Assembly (NCBI GenBank): GCA_013204585.1
Contig: JABMNL010000040.1
Span: 124,001-188,000, forward strand
Reading direction: 5' to 3'
Length of the DNA: 64,000 nt
DNA from: SAR202 cluster bacterium
GTDB taxonomy: Bacteria; Chloroflexota; Dehalococcoidia; Lucifugimonadales; UBA3495
Below, piece after piece: positions 27,014 through 36,210 of the stretch (position 1 is its first letter; every line of letters starts with the position of its first letter). Both the position numbers and the translations under genes were made by a program. The notes below the pieces were generated by a model that saw only the letters and a list, made by a program, of their open reading frames with translations, did not search any database and was not told the DNA's origin.

Positions 27014-28522
27014 CTAATAACTGCGGATGGGCCGGCGGGACCGGCGCGCGCCCTGCATCATGTCCACAAAAAGACGAGCAGCCCACAGGTAGATGTTGTT
27101 TTCCTCGACCACGCTTCGCATCCGTATCATGCGCTCGCGCCGTTCCTCGTAGGGCATCTCCACGGCCTCTAATATGGCGTCGGCAAACGCCTCGGTGGCG
27201 TAGGGGTTCACAATCACTGAGTCAATCAACTCGTGGGCAGAACCCGTGAATGGGCTCAATATTAATACGCCATCTTCGTCGAACCGGCTGGCCACGTATT
27301 CCTTGGCCACCAAATTCATGCCGTCGTGCAGAGAGCTAACCACGCAGAAGCGGGCGATGCGCCGCAATGCCGCCAGGGTAACGGCGGGCAAGTCGTCTGG
27401 AAGATAAAGTATGGGCTGCCAATTGTCGTTACTGAACCGCCCGTTAACGGCGGCCAACTCCAGGTCAATCTGGTCCGAAAGCAGTTGGTAGGCGTGGATG
27501 TTGGCCCGGCTCATTACACCAGCCTGAACAAACACCACTTTACCGATTTGTTCGGGATTTTTTTCAAAGAACCGCCCAATGGCCCGAATACGGTGGGGGA
27601 TGCCCTTGGTGTAATCGATTCGGTCTATGCCGAGGCCGACTATCTTTCCTCCCAAGTCCAGTTCCTCCAGCAACCGATCAATCTCTTCGGTCACTTCGGG
27701 GCTTTGGGACTCCAGGTTAATCTGCTCGAAATCAACGCTGATGGGGAAGGGCCGTACCAAGGTTGGTTCTTCTCGTTGATAGACCAGGTTGTACTCGTCA
27801 TGCACCTGGGAACCTAACACCCGCGATGCAGCCTCCATGAAGTTATCGCAGTGGTCTCCGATGTGGAACCCCAGTAGGTCATTGCCTAGCAGGCCGTCCA
27901 GCAGTTCACCGCCCCAGGGGCAGATGCGGAAGATTTCGTAGGTGGGCCACGGTATGTGCCAAAACTGGCCGGTGATGATATCGGGGTCGGCATCCCGCAG
28001 CAAACGGGGAAGCAAGGCTAGGTGGTAGTCCTGGGTGAATACTGCGGCTGGGCGACCGTCAATCTCATCCAAGACTTGCTTGGCGAACACGTTGTTTACC
28101 GCTTTGTAGGTCTCCCAGTCTGAGGTCTTAAAGGTAGGTTCAATGAAAGCGTTGTGACAAAGCGGCCATAGGCCTTCATTGGAGAAGCCAGCGTAATAGC
28201 CCTGTTCTTCTTGCTCGGTTAGCCAGACCAGCCGTAGGGTGTAGGAGGGGTCGTCCGGGGGAACCTGGATGCGGTTATTCTCGTCAACGGCGTAATAGTC
28301 TCCCTTGCCGCCGCCATAGGCGACCCAAGTGCCGCCACATTCCTGCATCAGCGGGTCGATGGCAGTGGTCAGTCCACCAGCGGTAGAGGAGTAACTAAGC
28401 TTGCCTTCGACCAGTTCGTGCACGTAGGGCTGGCGATTGGATACTACAATTAGTTGGTAGTCACTAATTTCCCGTTGAACCAGCCTCTGAAGTTTTTCCC
28501 GTGTCCAAGTGGGTTCGCCCAT
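27014..28522 (-). CDS. otsA: Trehalose-6-phosphate synthase (GT20 family)
   Basis: The 502-residue retaining glycosyltransferase joins UDP-glucose and glucose-6-P. Family motifs are [12 protein letters not shown] near the start, the TAGGLTTAI loop, [41 protein letters not shown], and the donor-site region [24 protein letters not shown] and [10 protein letters not shown] follow. The ATG at 28522 has a GGGG site upstream; an ATG seven codons earlier does not. Related glucosylglycerol-phosphate synthases share the fold, but linkage to otsB supports trehalose synthesis. Confidence 0.92.
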   Translation of the reverse strand: MGEPTWTREKLQRLVQREISDYQLIVVSNRQPYVHELVEGKLSYSSTAGGLTTAIDPLMQECGGTWVAYGGGKGDYYAVDENNRIQVPPDDPSYTLRLVWLTEQEEQGYYAGFSNEGLWPLCHNAFIEPTFKTSDWETYKAVNNVFAKQVLDEIDGRPAAVFTQDYHLALLPRLLRDADPDIITGQFWHIPWPTYEIFRICPWGGELLDGLLGNDLLGFHIGDHCDNFMEAASRVLGSQVHDEYNLVYQREEPTLVRPFPISVDFEQINLESQSPEVTEEIDRLLEELDLGGKIVGLGIDRIDYTKGIPHRIRAIGRFFEKNPEQIGKVVFVQAGVMSRANIHAYQLLSDQIDLELAAVNGRFSNDNWQPILYLPDDLPAVTLAALRRIARFCVVSSLHDGMNLVAKEYVASRFDEDGVLILSPFTGSAHELIDSVIVNPYATEAFADAILEAVEMPYEERRERMIRMRSVVEENNIYLWAARLFVDMMQGARRSRRPIRSY

Positions 28523-28724
28523 CACCCTACCCCTTTGACCCATTTGATGTACCGGGTCGGCGCTGCGGTTTCTGGGTTCATCTCTGCGTTTAAAGCCGAG
28601 GAGACGCTGTGACTCGTGAATGCGCTCCGCCCACCAAATCTATAGGCGGAGATACGCTCATTCTATATTGAATTTTTTCATACCAGTCACCAAAGGTCAA
28701 CGCAGGCTGTCTGTCTTAGCCAAA

Positions 28725-28753
28725 TTGACAGAGCGTCTGGTGGTGGGTACGAT
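28725..28753 (+). promoter_or_regulatory. Sigma70-type promoter for the alpha/beta hydrolase at 28817
   Basis: TTGACA (28725-28730), a 17-bp spacer and TACGAT (28748-28753) lie 64 bp before the start codon. Both hexamers are identical to those of the ilvB leader promoter at 42799. Confidence 0.75.
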
Positions 28754-28816
28754 AACGCCTACTTGCGCCTGGCAGCCCCATAATGCGAGGCGATTGGCAC
28801 TAAGGAGAAGGGCCCC

Positions 28817-29611
28817 ATGTTCGTACGCCGAGACCTAACCGATACCGTTCCCACTCCGTCGGGAAATATGCACTTTGTAAAGAAGGGCAGCGGCTATCCG
28901 GTTGTATTGCTCCACCCCTTGGGCACATCTATTTGGACTTGGGAGAGTGTGATTGACTCCATCAGCGAGTCGTACACCTGCTACGCATTCGACATGCTGG
29001 GACACGGCGATTCAGACAAGCCAACCCGGCAATTCAATATACCCGATTACTCCCAAGCGTTGGATCACGCCTGTCAGGTGCTGAACATCCACCGGGCCCA
29101 CTTCGTCGGCAACTCAGTCGGCGCAGTTTTGGCGACCGAAACCGCCGCCAGGTTCCCCGAACGGGTCGACAAGCTGGTGCTGGTTGGCTGCCCGGTATGG
29201 AGTCCATTCACCGCCAAAGAGCGGTTGAAAGAAGCGGCCAGTCAATATGATGAGAAAGGGTTGCCCAAGGCGCGCACGCTAAAGGGCCTAAAGGAAGCCA
29301 CGACTTTCGCCAACCCAAAGCAAGAATGGCTGGACGCCAACAATCAAAGCCGGGCGAAGGCCGGGGTCTGGGTCGGCCACTTGATGGAATCCTTAGCCCA
29401 CTACGACATCATGTCGCGACTGCCAATGGTCAAAGCCTCGTCCACCATGGTCGTTTACGGTGAGGTCGACCGCCTGCGGGACGGCGCAAAGTTGCTACAA
29501 AACAATATTGCGAACTCCCGCAAGGTAATCCTGCCCGGCCTAGGCCACATTCCCCAGGTTGAAGACCCCGTAGCGTTCTTGGGCGCGGTGATGCCTTTCT
29601 TGAACGGCTAG
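28817..29611 (+). CDS. Alpha/beta-hydrolase fold enzyme
   Basis: A 264-residue hydrolase with the oxyanion motif HPLG near residue 34, FDMLGHGDSDKP, and the nucleophile elbow GNSVGA with Ser100. The acid is probably in YGEVDRLR and the catalytic His in LGHIPQVEDP. It resembles the first hydrolase at 3123 in layout and Ser position but differs in sequence. It has its own good promoter and is followed 48 bp later by an NMT1/THI5-like gene. The substrate is unknown. Confidence 0.85.
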   Translation: MFVRRDLTDTVPTPSGNMHFVKKGSGYPVVLLHPLGTSIWTWESVIDSISESYTCYAFDMLGHGDSDKPTRQFNIPDYSQALDHACQVLNIHRAHFVGNSVGAVLATETAARFPERVDKLVLVGCPVWSPFTAKERLKEAASQYDEKGLPKARTLKGLKEATTFANPKQEWLDANNQSRAKAGVWVGHLMESLAHYDIMSRLPMVKASSTMVVYGEVDRLRDGAKLLQNNIANSRKVILPGLGHIPQVEDPVAFLGAVMPFLNG

Positions 29612-29659
29612 GAACTACCGGACGCTCGGCAACCATTACCCAGACATCTAGGAGACATC

Positions 29660-30598
29660 TTGGCTTCCACCAATAAGCGGCTGCCCTTGAGACTGGTCGA
29701 GGTCATCCGCACCTTGTTCTACACGCCGATTTACGTCTCCGTGGCCGGTGGCTTCCTAGAAAAACAGGGTTTGGACGTCGATTTCAAGACCTGCCCTCCC
29801 GAGTTCGCCCACCCGATGAGCGCACTGAACCGAGGAGCGGCAGATATTGCCCAAAGCGGCATTATGCGCTCCATTATCGCCTCGGATTGGGGAGCAGAAA
29901 CGGTTCCGGTTCACTTCGCCGAGATAAATTCCAGGGACGGATTCTTTATCCTGAGCCGCACCAAACTAGCCCCCTTCACCTGGGAGTCCTTGAAAGGCGC
30001 CAAACTTATTCCCGTGAGTTTTTCGCCCATGCCTTGGGCCTCGCTCCAATATGCCCTTAGGCGGCACAACATTGAGCCTGCTGAATTGAACCTGATTACC
30101 GGACTGGGCATCGGCGAGGCTATGGCCGCCTTTCGTGCTGGCAAAGCCGAGTACATCCACCTGCCCCAACCGGCGGCAGAGGAACTGCTGGACGACGGCA
30201 CAGCCCACTTGGCAGTCGCCCTAGGCCCGGAGAACGGACACCTGGCCTACAGCTCTTTCGCGGCCACCAACCATTACCTAGAGTCCCAGACCGAGACCGT
30301 GCACCGGTTCACCGTGGGATATGCCAATGCCTTGGACTGGCTGGCGGCCCATGAGGCCCCCGAAGTCGGCGAGGCCGTGGCCGGATTCTTCCCCCAAGTG
30401 AGCTTGGACCTCGTCGTCAAGTCGGTAGCCAGGCTAAAGGCCCAAAACAATTGGCCCACCAACCCAGAGTTGGCCCAACCCCAATTCGAAAACCTCCACG
30501 ATATTCTGCTCGCTGCCGGTCTGGCACACGAGCGACAGCCCTACGCCAAAATGGTCCGCACTGACATCGTCGAGACGGCCTTGGCCTCCAGAAAGTAG
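29660..30598 (+). CDS. NMT1/THI5-like substrate-binding-fold protein without signal peptide
   Basis: The 312-residue protein has the type II periplasmic-binding fold of the NMT1/THI5/SsuA family: RTLFYTPIYVSVAGGFLEKQGLDVDFK near the N-terminus, ALNRGAADIAQSG, and GIGEAMAAFRAGKAEYIHLPQP. It starts at a TTG after AGGAGA. There is no signal peptide or lipobox, so it is predicted to be cytoplasmic. No ABC permease or ATPase is adjacent. It may act as a soluble binding protein or enzyme; family membership alone does not show a role in thiamine synthesis. Confidence 0.72.
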   Translation: MASTNKRLPLRLVEVIRTLFYTPIYVSVAGGFLEKQGLDVDFKTCPPEFAHPMSALNRGAADIAQSGIMRSIIASDWGAETVPVHFAEINSRDGFFILSRTKLAPFTWESLKGAKLIPVSFSPMPWASLQYALRRHNIEPAELNLITGLGIGEAMAAFRAGKAEYIHLPQPAAEELLDDGTAHLAVALGPENGHLAYSSFAATNHYLESQTETVHRFTVGYANALDWLAAHEAPEVGEAVAGFFPQVSLDLVVKSVARLKAQNNWPTNPELAQPQFENLHDILLAAGLAHERQPYAKMVRTDIVETALASRK

Positions 30599-30751
30599 CT
30601 CGCTATAGAACCAAACCACAGCCTCAATTCCAGCACCCAAGGTGCCTAGCAAGCGTCAAATGGTGTAAGATAGACTCTCTAGGTGGGGGATGGCAATCAG
30701 TCTGGCATTTCACTCTAAAATAGGCTCACCAGCCTATGCCCGGAGGCACCT

Positions 30752-31765
30752 TTGACCACCATCGCTATAGTAGGCACGGGCTTAATCGGCACTTCCCTGG
30801 CCCTGGCCATTAAAGACTCCAATCTCCAGGTGGATGTCGTTGGCACCGACTACGACAGTACCGCCCGTTCTGGAGCCCAAAAATCCGGCGCATTCAAGAG
30901 CGTAGAAGCCCGTCTGGCCAACGCCATTAGAGGGGCCGACGTGGTAATCTTCGCCACCCCCGTAATGGCCATGCGCGAAATGATGGAAGCCACCGCCTCT
31001 GACTTCCAAGAGGGCTGCGTCGTATCGGACGTGGGCAGCTCCAAGCGCGTAGTGCTCCAATGGGCCGAAGAAGTCCTGCCGAAGACCGTTAGCTTTGTGG
31101 GTGGACACCCAATGGCCGGTCGAGAAAAGTCTGGCCCACAGAACGCCGACGGCACCATGTTTAAGGGTCGGCCTTACTGCATCATCCCCAGCGTAACTGC
31201 CGAAAAAGCCGCCGTGTCTTCGATTACGACACTGGCCGAGTCCGTTGGCGCCAAGCCTTTCTACATCAGCGTGGACGAGCACGATAGTTTTGTGGCCGCA
31301 GCCAGCCACCTGCCATTTATGATGTCGGTGGCGTTGATGGGTGTTACTTCCAAGAGTGCCAACTGGGACGACATCGCACCGTTAGCTTCCACAGGCTTTG
31401 GCGATTTATCCCGTCTGGCTTCGGGCGACCCGATAATGCACCGGGACATTTGCATCACCAACCGGGAGCCCATAGTCGCCTGGATGGACGCCTACATCAG
31501 AGAATTGTACGACCTCCGCAACCTGCTGGCTACCGAGGAAGAACCTGACTCCGATACCGTGCATCAAGTGTTTGTCGATGCCATGGATGCCCGAGCCCGC
31601 TGGCAAGCAGGCATATTTACAAAGGCCGAACAGATGGCCGGGCCTTCAACTGAGATTCCCTCTTTTGCTGAAAGCATGGGCGAGATGTTTATCGGTCGCA
31701 GAGGAATGGACGCCCAGAAAAAGATTCTGGGTGGACTCAAGAATGACATCCTCAAGAAAGACTAG
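30752..31765 (+). CDS. tyrA: Prephenate/arogenate dehydrogenase
   Basis: This 337-residue NAD(P)-dependent enzyme makes tyrosine precursors. The Rossmann motif is GTGLIGTSLALAI (residues 8-20), followed by IFATPVMAM. The catalytic-region motifs FVGGHPMAGREKSGP and AAASHLPFMMSVAL contain the conserved His residues. It starts at a TTG preceded by GGAGG. The next gene is aroA, 36 bp on, so both act in aromatic amino acid synthesis. No ACT domain is obvious at the C-terminus. Confidence 0.92.
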   Translation: MTTIAIVGTGLIGTSLALAIKDSNLQVDVVGTDYDSTARSGAQKSGAFKSVEARLANAIRGADVVIFATPVMAMREMMEATASDFQEGCVVSDVGSSKRVVLQWAEEVLPKTVSFVGGHPMAGREKSGPQNADGTMFKGRPYCIIPSVTAEKAAVSSITTLAESVGAKPFYISVDEHDSFVAAASHLPFMMSVALMGVTSKSANWDDIAPLASTGFGDLSRLASGDPIMHRDICITNREPIVAWMDAYIRELYDLRNLLATEEEPDSDTVHQVFVDAMDARARWQAGIFTKAEQMAGPSTEIPSFAESMGEMFIGRRGMDAQKKILGGLKNDILKKD

Positions 31766-31801
31766 CGAAATTATTTTGGCAGCCGCTAGGCGAGCCACGT
31801 C

Positions 31802-33124
31802 ATGAGCACCGCTTCTCCTTCCAGCCCCACACGCAACATCCGACGACCCGCGTCATTAGGCGGAGTACTCTCCGTTCCCGGCGACAAGTCCATCTCCCAC
31901 CGTTCGTTGATTCTCAACTCTATTTCCATGGGTGATGCCCTAGTACAGGGCCTATCCGGCGGGGAAGATGTGATGTCCACCATGCACTGCCTCCAGGCCA
32001 TGGGAGTTAGCATCGAACCGGCTGGAGCCACCGGCAGCTACATCGTCAAGGGAACCGGCTCCAAACTGGAAGAACCCCTCGACATTCTGGATGCGGGAAA
32101 CAGCGGCACATCCATTAGGCTGCTATCAGGAATTCTTGCTTCCCAGTCCTTCGTATCGGTGATCACCGGCGACAGTTCATTACGAACACGCCCGATGCAA
32201 AGAATCGTCCAGCCCTTAAAGCAAATGGGAGCCCAGATTATGGCCCGCCAGGACGACTCTCTGGCCCCGTTGGTGGTCCGGGGCGGCGGCCTAAAGGGCA
32301 TTGAGTACAACTTGCCCATGGCCAGCGCCCAGGTGAAGTCAGCCATCATGCTGGCGGCCCTGTCCGCACAAGGCGACACCGTTATTCACCAGCCAGCCCT
32401 CTCCCGGGACCATACCGAGCGAATGGTCACGGCAATGGGCGGAAGGGTTGAAGAGAACGGCCTGGACTTGGTCATCCACCCGACAAGTCTGAAAGCCGTG
32501 GACATTACCGTACCCGGCGACATCAGTTCGGCGGCATTCTGGATTGTGGCAGGCCTTTGCCAGCAGAATTCACGCATCCTGATTCGCGGAGTGGGCATGA
32601 ACCCCAGCCGAACCGGAATCGTGGACGTGCTCCAAGAGATGGGCGCAGGTAGCGGACTCTTGTTGGTGGACCAACGGATTGAAGGTGGAGAACCGGTGGC
32701 CGACCTGTTGGTTTCCCCCGCGGCGTTGCACGGCGTTGAAATCGGCGGCGACATGATTCCCCGGATTCTGGACGAAGTCCCGATTCTGGCGGTAGCTGCC
32801 TGTTTCGCCAGCGGCGACACGGTGATACGGGACGCAGCAGAATTGCGCGTGAAAGAATCCGACCGCATCGCAACCACGGTGGCAGAACTGTCCCGCTTGG
32901 GAGCCAACATAGAGGCCAGGGAAGATGGCATGGTCATACACGGAACGGGCAAACTCATCGGGGCCGACACCGAGAGCCACGGCGACCACCGACTCGCCAT
33001 GTCCATGGCCGTGGCAGGACTGCTGGCCGAAGGTGAGACCACGATCCACGGCGCGGCCGACGCCTCGGTGTCCTACCCAGAGTTCTGGCAGGACTTAGAC
33101 CTGCTGCTCCAGGACGCTAGGTAG
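31802..33124 (+). CDS. aroA: EPSP synthase
   Basis: The 440-residue 3-phosphoshikimate 1-carboxyvinyltransferase carries out the sixth step of the shikimate pathway. The signature GDKSISHRSLI lies near residue 24, LDAGNSGTSIRLL follows, and SLRTRPMQRI is the substrate-binding segment. DEVPILAVAACFA and KESDRI contain the catalytic Asp and Glu. The motif order and length are normal. It sits between tyrA and gmk and is probably co-transcribed with both. Confidence 0.95.
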   Translation: MSTASPSSPTRNIRRPASLGGVLSVPGDKSISHRSLILNSISMGDALVQGLSGGEDVMSTMHCLQAMGVSIEPAGATGSYIVKGTGSKLEEPLDILDAGNSGTSIRLLSGILASQSFVSVITGDSSLRTRPMQRIVQPLKQMGAQIMARQDDSLAPLVVRGGGLKGIEYNLPMASAQVKSAIMLAALSAQGDTVIHQPALSRDHTERMVTAMGGRVEENGLDLVIHPTSLKAVDITVPGDISSAAFWIVAGLCQQNSRILIRGVGMNPSRTGIVDVLQEMGAGSGLLLVDQRIEGGEPVADLLVSPAALHGVEIGGDMIPRILDEVPILAVAACFASGDTVIRDAAELRVKESDRIATTVAELSRLGANIEAREDGMVIHGTGKLIGADTESHGDHRLAMSMAVAGLLAEGETTIHGAADASVSYPEFWQDLDLLLQDAR

Positions 33125-33129
33125 CAAGA

Positions 33130-33741
33130 TTGCCCGATGCGACTCCTGAAACGCCCCTATTGGTTGTGCTATCTGGGCCGTCGGGAGTGGGCAAGGACGC
33201 CGCCCTGGCCGAACTCCGCAAGCTGGACCGGCCTTGGTATTTTGTGGTCACCGCCACCACCAGGCACATCCGACCCGGAGAAAAAGACGGCACCGATTAT
33301 ATCTTCCTGGACGAGGCCACCTTCATACGCATGAAGGACAACAACGAATTTGTGGAGTACGCCCAGGTCTATGGCAATTGGTACGGGGTGCCCAAGAGCC
33401 AGGTAACATCCGGCCTAGAGGCTGGCAAAGATGTTATCTTGAAAATTGACGTTCAGGGCGCGGCCACGGTCAGAGGAATGGCCCCCGACGCATTGTTCAT
33501 CTTCATGGTGCCCAGTTCGTTTGAAGAGCTGCAAGAACGTTTGTCGCAACGGATGACCGAGTCGACCCCGGAAATGGAACTGCGGCTGAATACTGCGGCC
33601 GATGAGATGAAGCAGGCCGGCCAATTCGATTACCAAGTTGTGAACCGCACGGATAACCTTGACCGGGCCGTGGCCGACATCGACGGCATCATTACCGCTG
33701 AACGGAGCAAGCCCGACCGAACCCCCGTCCGCCTCTTGTAA
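33130..33741 (+). CDS. gmk: Guanylate kinase
   Basis: The 203-residue kinase phosphorylates GMP. The P-loop reads SGPSGVGKDAAL: the residue after Lys is Asp instead of the usual Ser or Thr. GMP-binding features are TTRHIRPGEKDGTDYIFL, and VEYAQVYGNWYGVP. ILKIDVQGA is the catalytic-region motif. It starts at a TTG 5 bp after the aroA stop, so translation is probably coupled. The P-loop change is also seen in other Chloroflexota Gmk proteins, as I recall them, and need not abolish activity. Confidence 0.9.
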   Translation: MPDATPETPLLVVLSGPSGVGKDAALAELRKLDRPWYFVVTATTRHIRPGEKDGTDYIFLDEATFIRMKDNNEFVEYAQVYGNWYGVPKSQVTSGLEAGKDVILKIDVQGAATVRGMAPDALFIFMVPSSFEELQERLSQRMTESTPEMELRLNTAADEMKQAGQFDYQVVNRTDNLDRAVADIDGIITAERSKPDRTPVRLL

Positions 33742-33830
33742 CGATTGCTATAATTGCCTGACCCATACGGAGTCACTTCCCGGACTCCGAAAATGGCTCC
33801 CACGATGGCATTGCCCCAACTGGAGAACCC

Positions 33831-34730
33831 ATGACCCAACGCCCGGAAAAAATAGAGATCAGGCCTCGTCTTCCCGAATGGCTCAAGGTCAAGATGCCGG
33901 GCAGCCCCCGTTATCTAGAACTCAAGAATCTCATGAAGAGCCAGCAGTTAAATACCGTCTGCGAAGAGGCCCATTGCCCTAACATCGGCGAATGTTGGAA
34001 CCGGGGCACCGCCACCTTCATGATTCTGGGCGAGATTTGCACCCGGCGTTGCCACTACTGCGCGGTGACCACCGGACGACCCAACGGCCTGGACCTGCAA
34101 GAGCCCAGGCGCGTGGCCGAGGTTGTGCAGACGATGGGGCTGAACTACTGCGTGATTACCTCGGTGAACCGAGACGACCTGCCCGATGGCGGCGCCCACA
34201 TCTTCGCTTCGTGTATCACCAAGATTCGCGAGAGCAGTCCCAATTGCCGGGTTGAAGTGCTGATACCCGATTTCGGCGGTTCGTGGCCCGCACTAAAGAG
34301 AGTAATTGACTCTGGGCCTGCGGTCTTGAACCACAATATTGAGTCCACCGTGCGCATCTTCCCCAAGGTGCGACCCAAAGGCAATTACGAGCTTTCTCTG
34401 GAATTGCTGGCCAAGGCGAAGGACATCAACCCAACGACGGTTACCAAGTCGGGCATCATCTTGGGCATGGGCGAGACCACGGACGAAGTCTTGGAGACCA
34501 TGGCGGACTTACGAAAGGTGGACTGCGACCTGCTGACCATCGGCCAGTACCTGCGACCCTCGCACCGGCACGTGGCCATCGACCGTTTTTACCGACCCGA
34601 AGAATTTGAAGAACTGCGGAAGGCCGGGGAGGCCATGGGGTTCAAGCACGTGGCCTCGGGTCCGCTGGTGCGCAGCTCTTACCATGCCGACGAGCAGCAC
34701 GACGCGGCGTATCTGGGGTTGCCAGTTTAA
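33831..34730 (+). CDS. lipA: Lipoyl synthase
   Basis: This 299-residue radical-SAM enzyme inserts sulfur into octanoyl groups. Two iron-sulfur clusters are encoded: CEEAHCPNIGECW (auxiliary cluster, C-x4-C-x5-C) and CTRRCHYCAV (the CxxxCxxC radical-SAM motif). LTIGQYLRPSHRH and a C-terminal RSSYHADEQ with the Arg-Ser-Ser-Tyr signature are present. TGGAG precedes the start. Its last 4 bp overlap the end of the convergent HAD gene. lipB is not in the window. Confidence 0.95.
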   Translation: MTQRPEKIEIRPRLPEWLKVKMPGSPRYLELKNLMKSQQLNTVCEEAHCPNIGECWNRGTATFMILGEICTRRCHYCAVTTGRPNGLDLQEPRRVAEVVQTMGLNYCVITSVNRDDLPDGGAHIFASCITKIRESSPNCRVEVLIPDFGGSWPALKRVIDSGPAVLNHNIESTVRIFPKVRPKGNYELSLELLAKAKDINPTTVTKSGIILGMGETTDEVLETMADLRKVDCDLLTIGQYLRPSHRHVAIDRFYRPEEFEELRKAGEAMGFKHVASGPLVRSSYHADEQHDAAYLGLPV

Positions 34731-35392
34731 GCGTCCCTTAACTTCAGGGTGATCTTCACGTCGTCGATCTTTTCCCAGCGGAACTCTGGTTCCAAGGCCA
34801 GCACCCGTTCCGGCTCCACCGACGCCCACAATGCCGCGCCACTCCGGGCACCGGCCCGCTGGGCGCATTCGATGTCCCGGTGACTGTCTCCCACGAATAG
34901 ACATTCCCCTGGCGAGACATCCAAAGACTTCATCACGTCTTGGAGTCCAGTCGGATCTGGCTTGGCAGTCATTCCGTCACCAAAGAACTGCGCCCGGTCA
35001 ATCACGGTGCTAAGTTTGGAATGCTCAAATTCGGGCTGCCCGAATATATGCCGTTTGTCCGACAGAATCCCTGTGCGGTAGCCGTTGTCCTTTAGTTGTT
35101 GCAACAAGCTGGCGACTCCAGGATACAAACGATGTTCCTCCCAAACGGCGGCGTGGTAAAAACCCATATAGGTGTCGACAACAGTCTTCTGGTTGCCATG
35201 AAAGAACCAGGCAAGATGCTCGAAGAAGGGGCGGGAATACTCTTTGCCAATGTCGGCGGCAATGGGACGTGGATAGCCCAATTTGTCGGCGGTCCGTTGC
35301 ATCAGGCTCAGATGGATGTCCCAACTGTTCCACAGCGTCAGATCCCAGTCGAACACCACCGCCTTTAACTGCATGTCGTCGTTATCTTGCAA
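34727..35392 (-). CDS. HAD-superfamily phosphatase (PGP-like)
   Basis: A 221-residue HAD hydrolase with motif I FDWDLTLWNSW, motif II GILSDKR, Lys in MTAKPDPTGLQ and motif IV LFVGDSHRDIECAQRAGA, typical of phosphoglycolate phosphatase-like enzymes. The likely start is TTG at 35392 with AAGG just upstream; an in-frame ATG six codons later is possible. It overlaps the 3' end of lipA by 4 bp, tail to tail. Its substrate is unknown. Confidence 0.85.
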   Translation of the reverse strand: MQDNDDMQLKAVVFDWDLTLWNSWDIHLSLMQRTADKLGYPRPIAADIGKEYSRPFFEHLAWFFHGNQKTVVDTYMGFYHAAVWEEHRLYPGVASLLQQLKDNGYRTGILSDKRHIFGQPEFEHSKLSTVIDRAQFFGDGMTAKPDPTGLQDVMKSLDVSPGECLFVGDSHRDIECAQRAGARSGAALWASVEPERVLALEPEFRWEKIDDVKITLKLRDA

Positions 35393-35499
35393 TAAACCTT
35401 CTCAATTATTCACGCCTGATTAGGCAAATTCTACACTACCCCTATCATGACATCACAGCCGTCAGTTCGAAGAGCGATTTGGAAATCAACCGAAATAAT

Positions 35500-35558
35500 A
35501 GTTGACAATACAACTTCTTGCCCGTATAGTTGCTCTAATATACTTGCACATGCAACTA
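35500..35558. promoter_or_regulatory. Repeated AGTTG/CAACT half-sites over the VOC promoter
   Basis: AGTTG-N6-CAACT (35500-35515) overlaps the -35 box. TAGTTGC (35527-35533) and GCAACTA (35552-35558) form a second dyad over the -10 end and start region. Such spaced AGTTGC/GCAACT halves resemble operators of MarR-type regulators. No regulator gene is adjacent. Confidence 0.5.
35502..35530 (+). promoter_or_regulatory. Sigma70-type promoter for the VOC gene
   Basis: TTGACA (35502-35507), a 17-bp spacer and TATAGT (35525-35530) lie 48 bp before the start codon. This is one of the best matches to consensus in the window. Confidence 0.8.
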
Positions 35559-35577
35559 AATAGCGCCTGGAGGCACG

Positions 35578-36108
35578 ATGAAGACTCGCGGAATTAATCA
35601 CCTGGCAATGGTAACCAACGACATGGAAAAAACTGTCCGCTTCTATAGGGACGTTATGGGATTCCCCCTGGTTGCGGCCATTGGCAACAACCCCAACGGA
35701 CTGAGGGCCAGGCACTATTTCTTCGAGACCGGCCCGAACTCGACCATCGCCTTCTTCGAGTGGGCGGGGGCCGAGGACTACCACAAGCCCGCCGGACTGG
35801 AAGCATCGGGCCAGATTCAATTCGACCACGTCTCCTTCGACGTTGAGACCGAAGACGAGTTGCTGGAACTACAGGCGCGCCTGGCCGCAGCCGGTCAGGA
35901 GGTAACCACGGTGGTTGACCACAACTTCATCCACTCCATCTACTTCCACGACTTCAGCGGCATCGCCTTGGAGGCCTCGGTCTGGATTACCAATCCCACC
36001 GGCAAGGTGCCCGACTACTCCAACAAGGACGTTTTCGCCGACCGTAACCCGGTACCCGCGCTTCAGGAAGAGATGGACAAGGCCCGCTTGGTCGAGTCTA
36101 ACAACTAA
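35578..36108 (+). CDS. VOC-family (glyoxalase/dioxygenase fold) protein
   Basis: This 176-residue protein opens MKTRGINHLAMVTNDMEKTVRFYRDVMGF, the standard VOC start with a metal His in INHLA. The second half has FDHVSFDVE with another His, and GIALEASVW with the Glu ligand. Two beta-alpha-beta-beta-beta units give a metal site used in glyoxalases, dioxygenases and epimerases. GGAGG precedes the start, and a strong promoter with dyads suggests it is induced by a small molecule. It ends in a strong terminator, so it is monocistronic. Confidence 0.85.
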   Translation: MKTRGINHLAMVTNDMEKTVRFYRDVMGFPLVAAIGNNPNGLRARHYFFETGPNSTIAFFEWAGAEDYHKPAGLEASGQIQFDHVSFDVETEDELLELQARLAAAGQEVTTVVDHNFIHSIYFHDFSGIALEASVWITNPTGKVPDYSNKDVFADRNPVPALQEEMDKARLVESNN

Positions 36109-36136
36109 CACTTCTCGCCTGACAAAAGGTAAAGTT

Positions 36137-36168
36137 AAGGGGATGGCCAATAGGCCATCCCCTTTTTT
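36137..36168 (+). terminator. Factor-independent terminator after the VOC gene
   Basis: A perfect 12-bp stem (AAGGGGATGGCC / GGCCATCCCCTT) with a 4-nt loop is followed by TTTTG. Confidence 0.9.
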
Positions 36169-36210
36169 GTCGTCCACCAAATCTCGCGACTATGGAGAGA
36201 CGTTAAGGAC

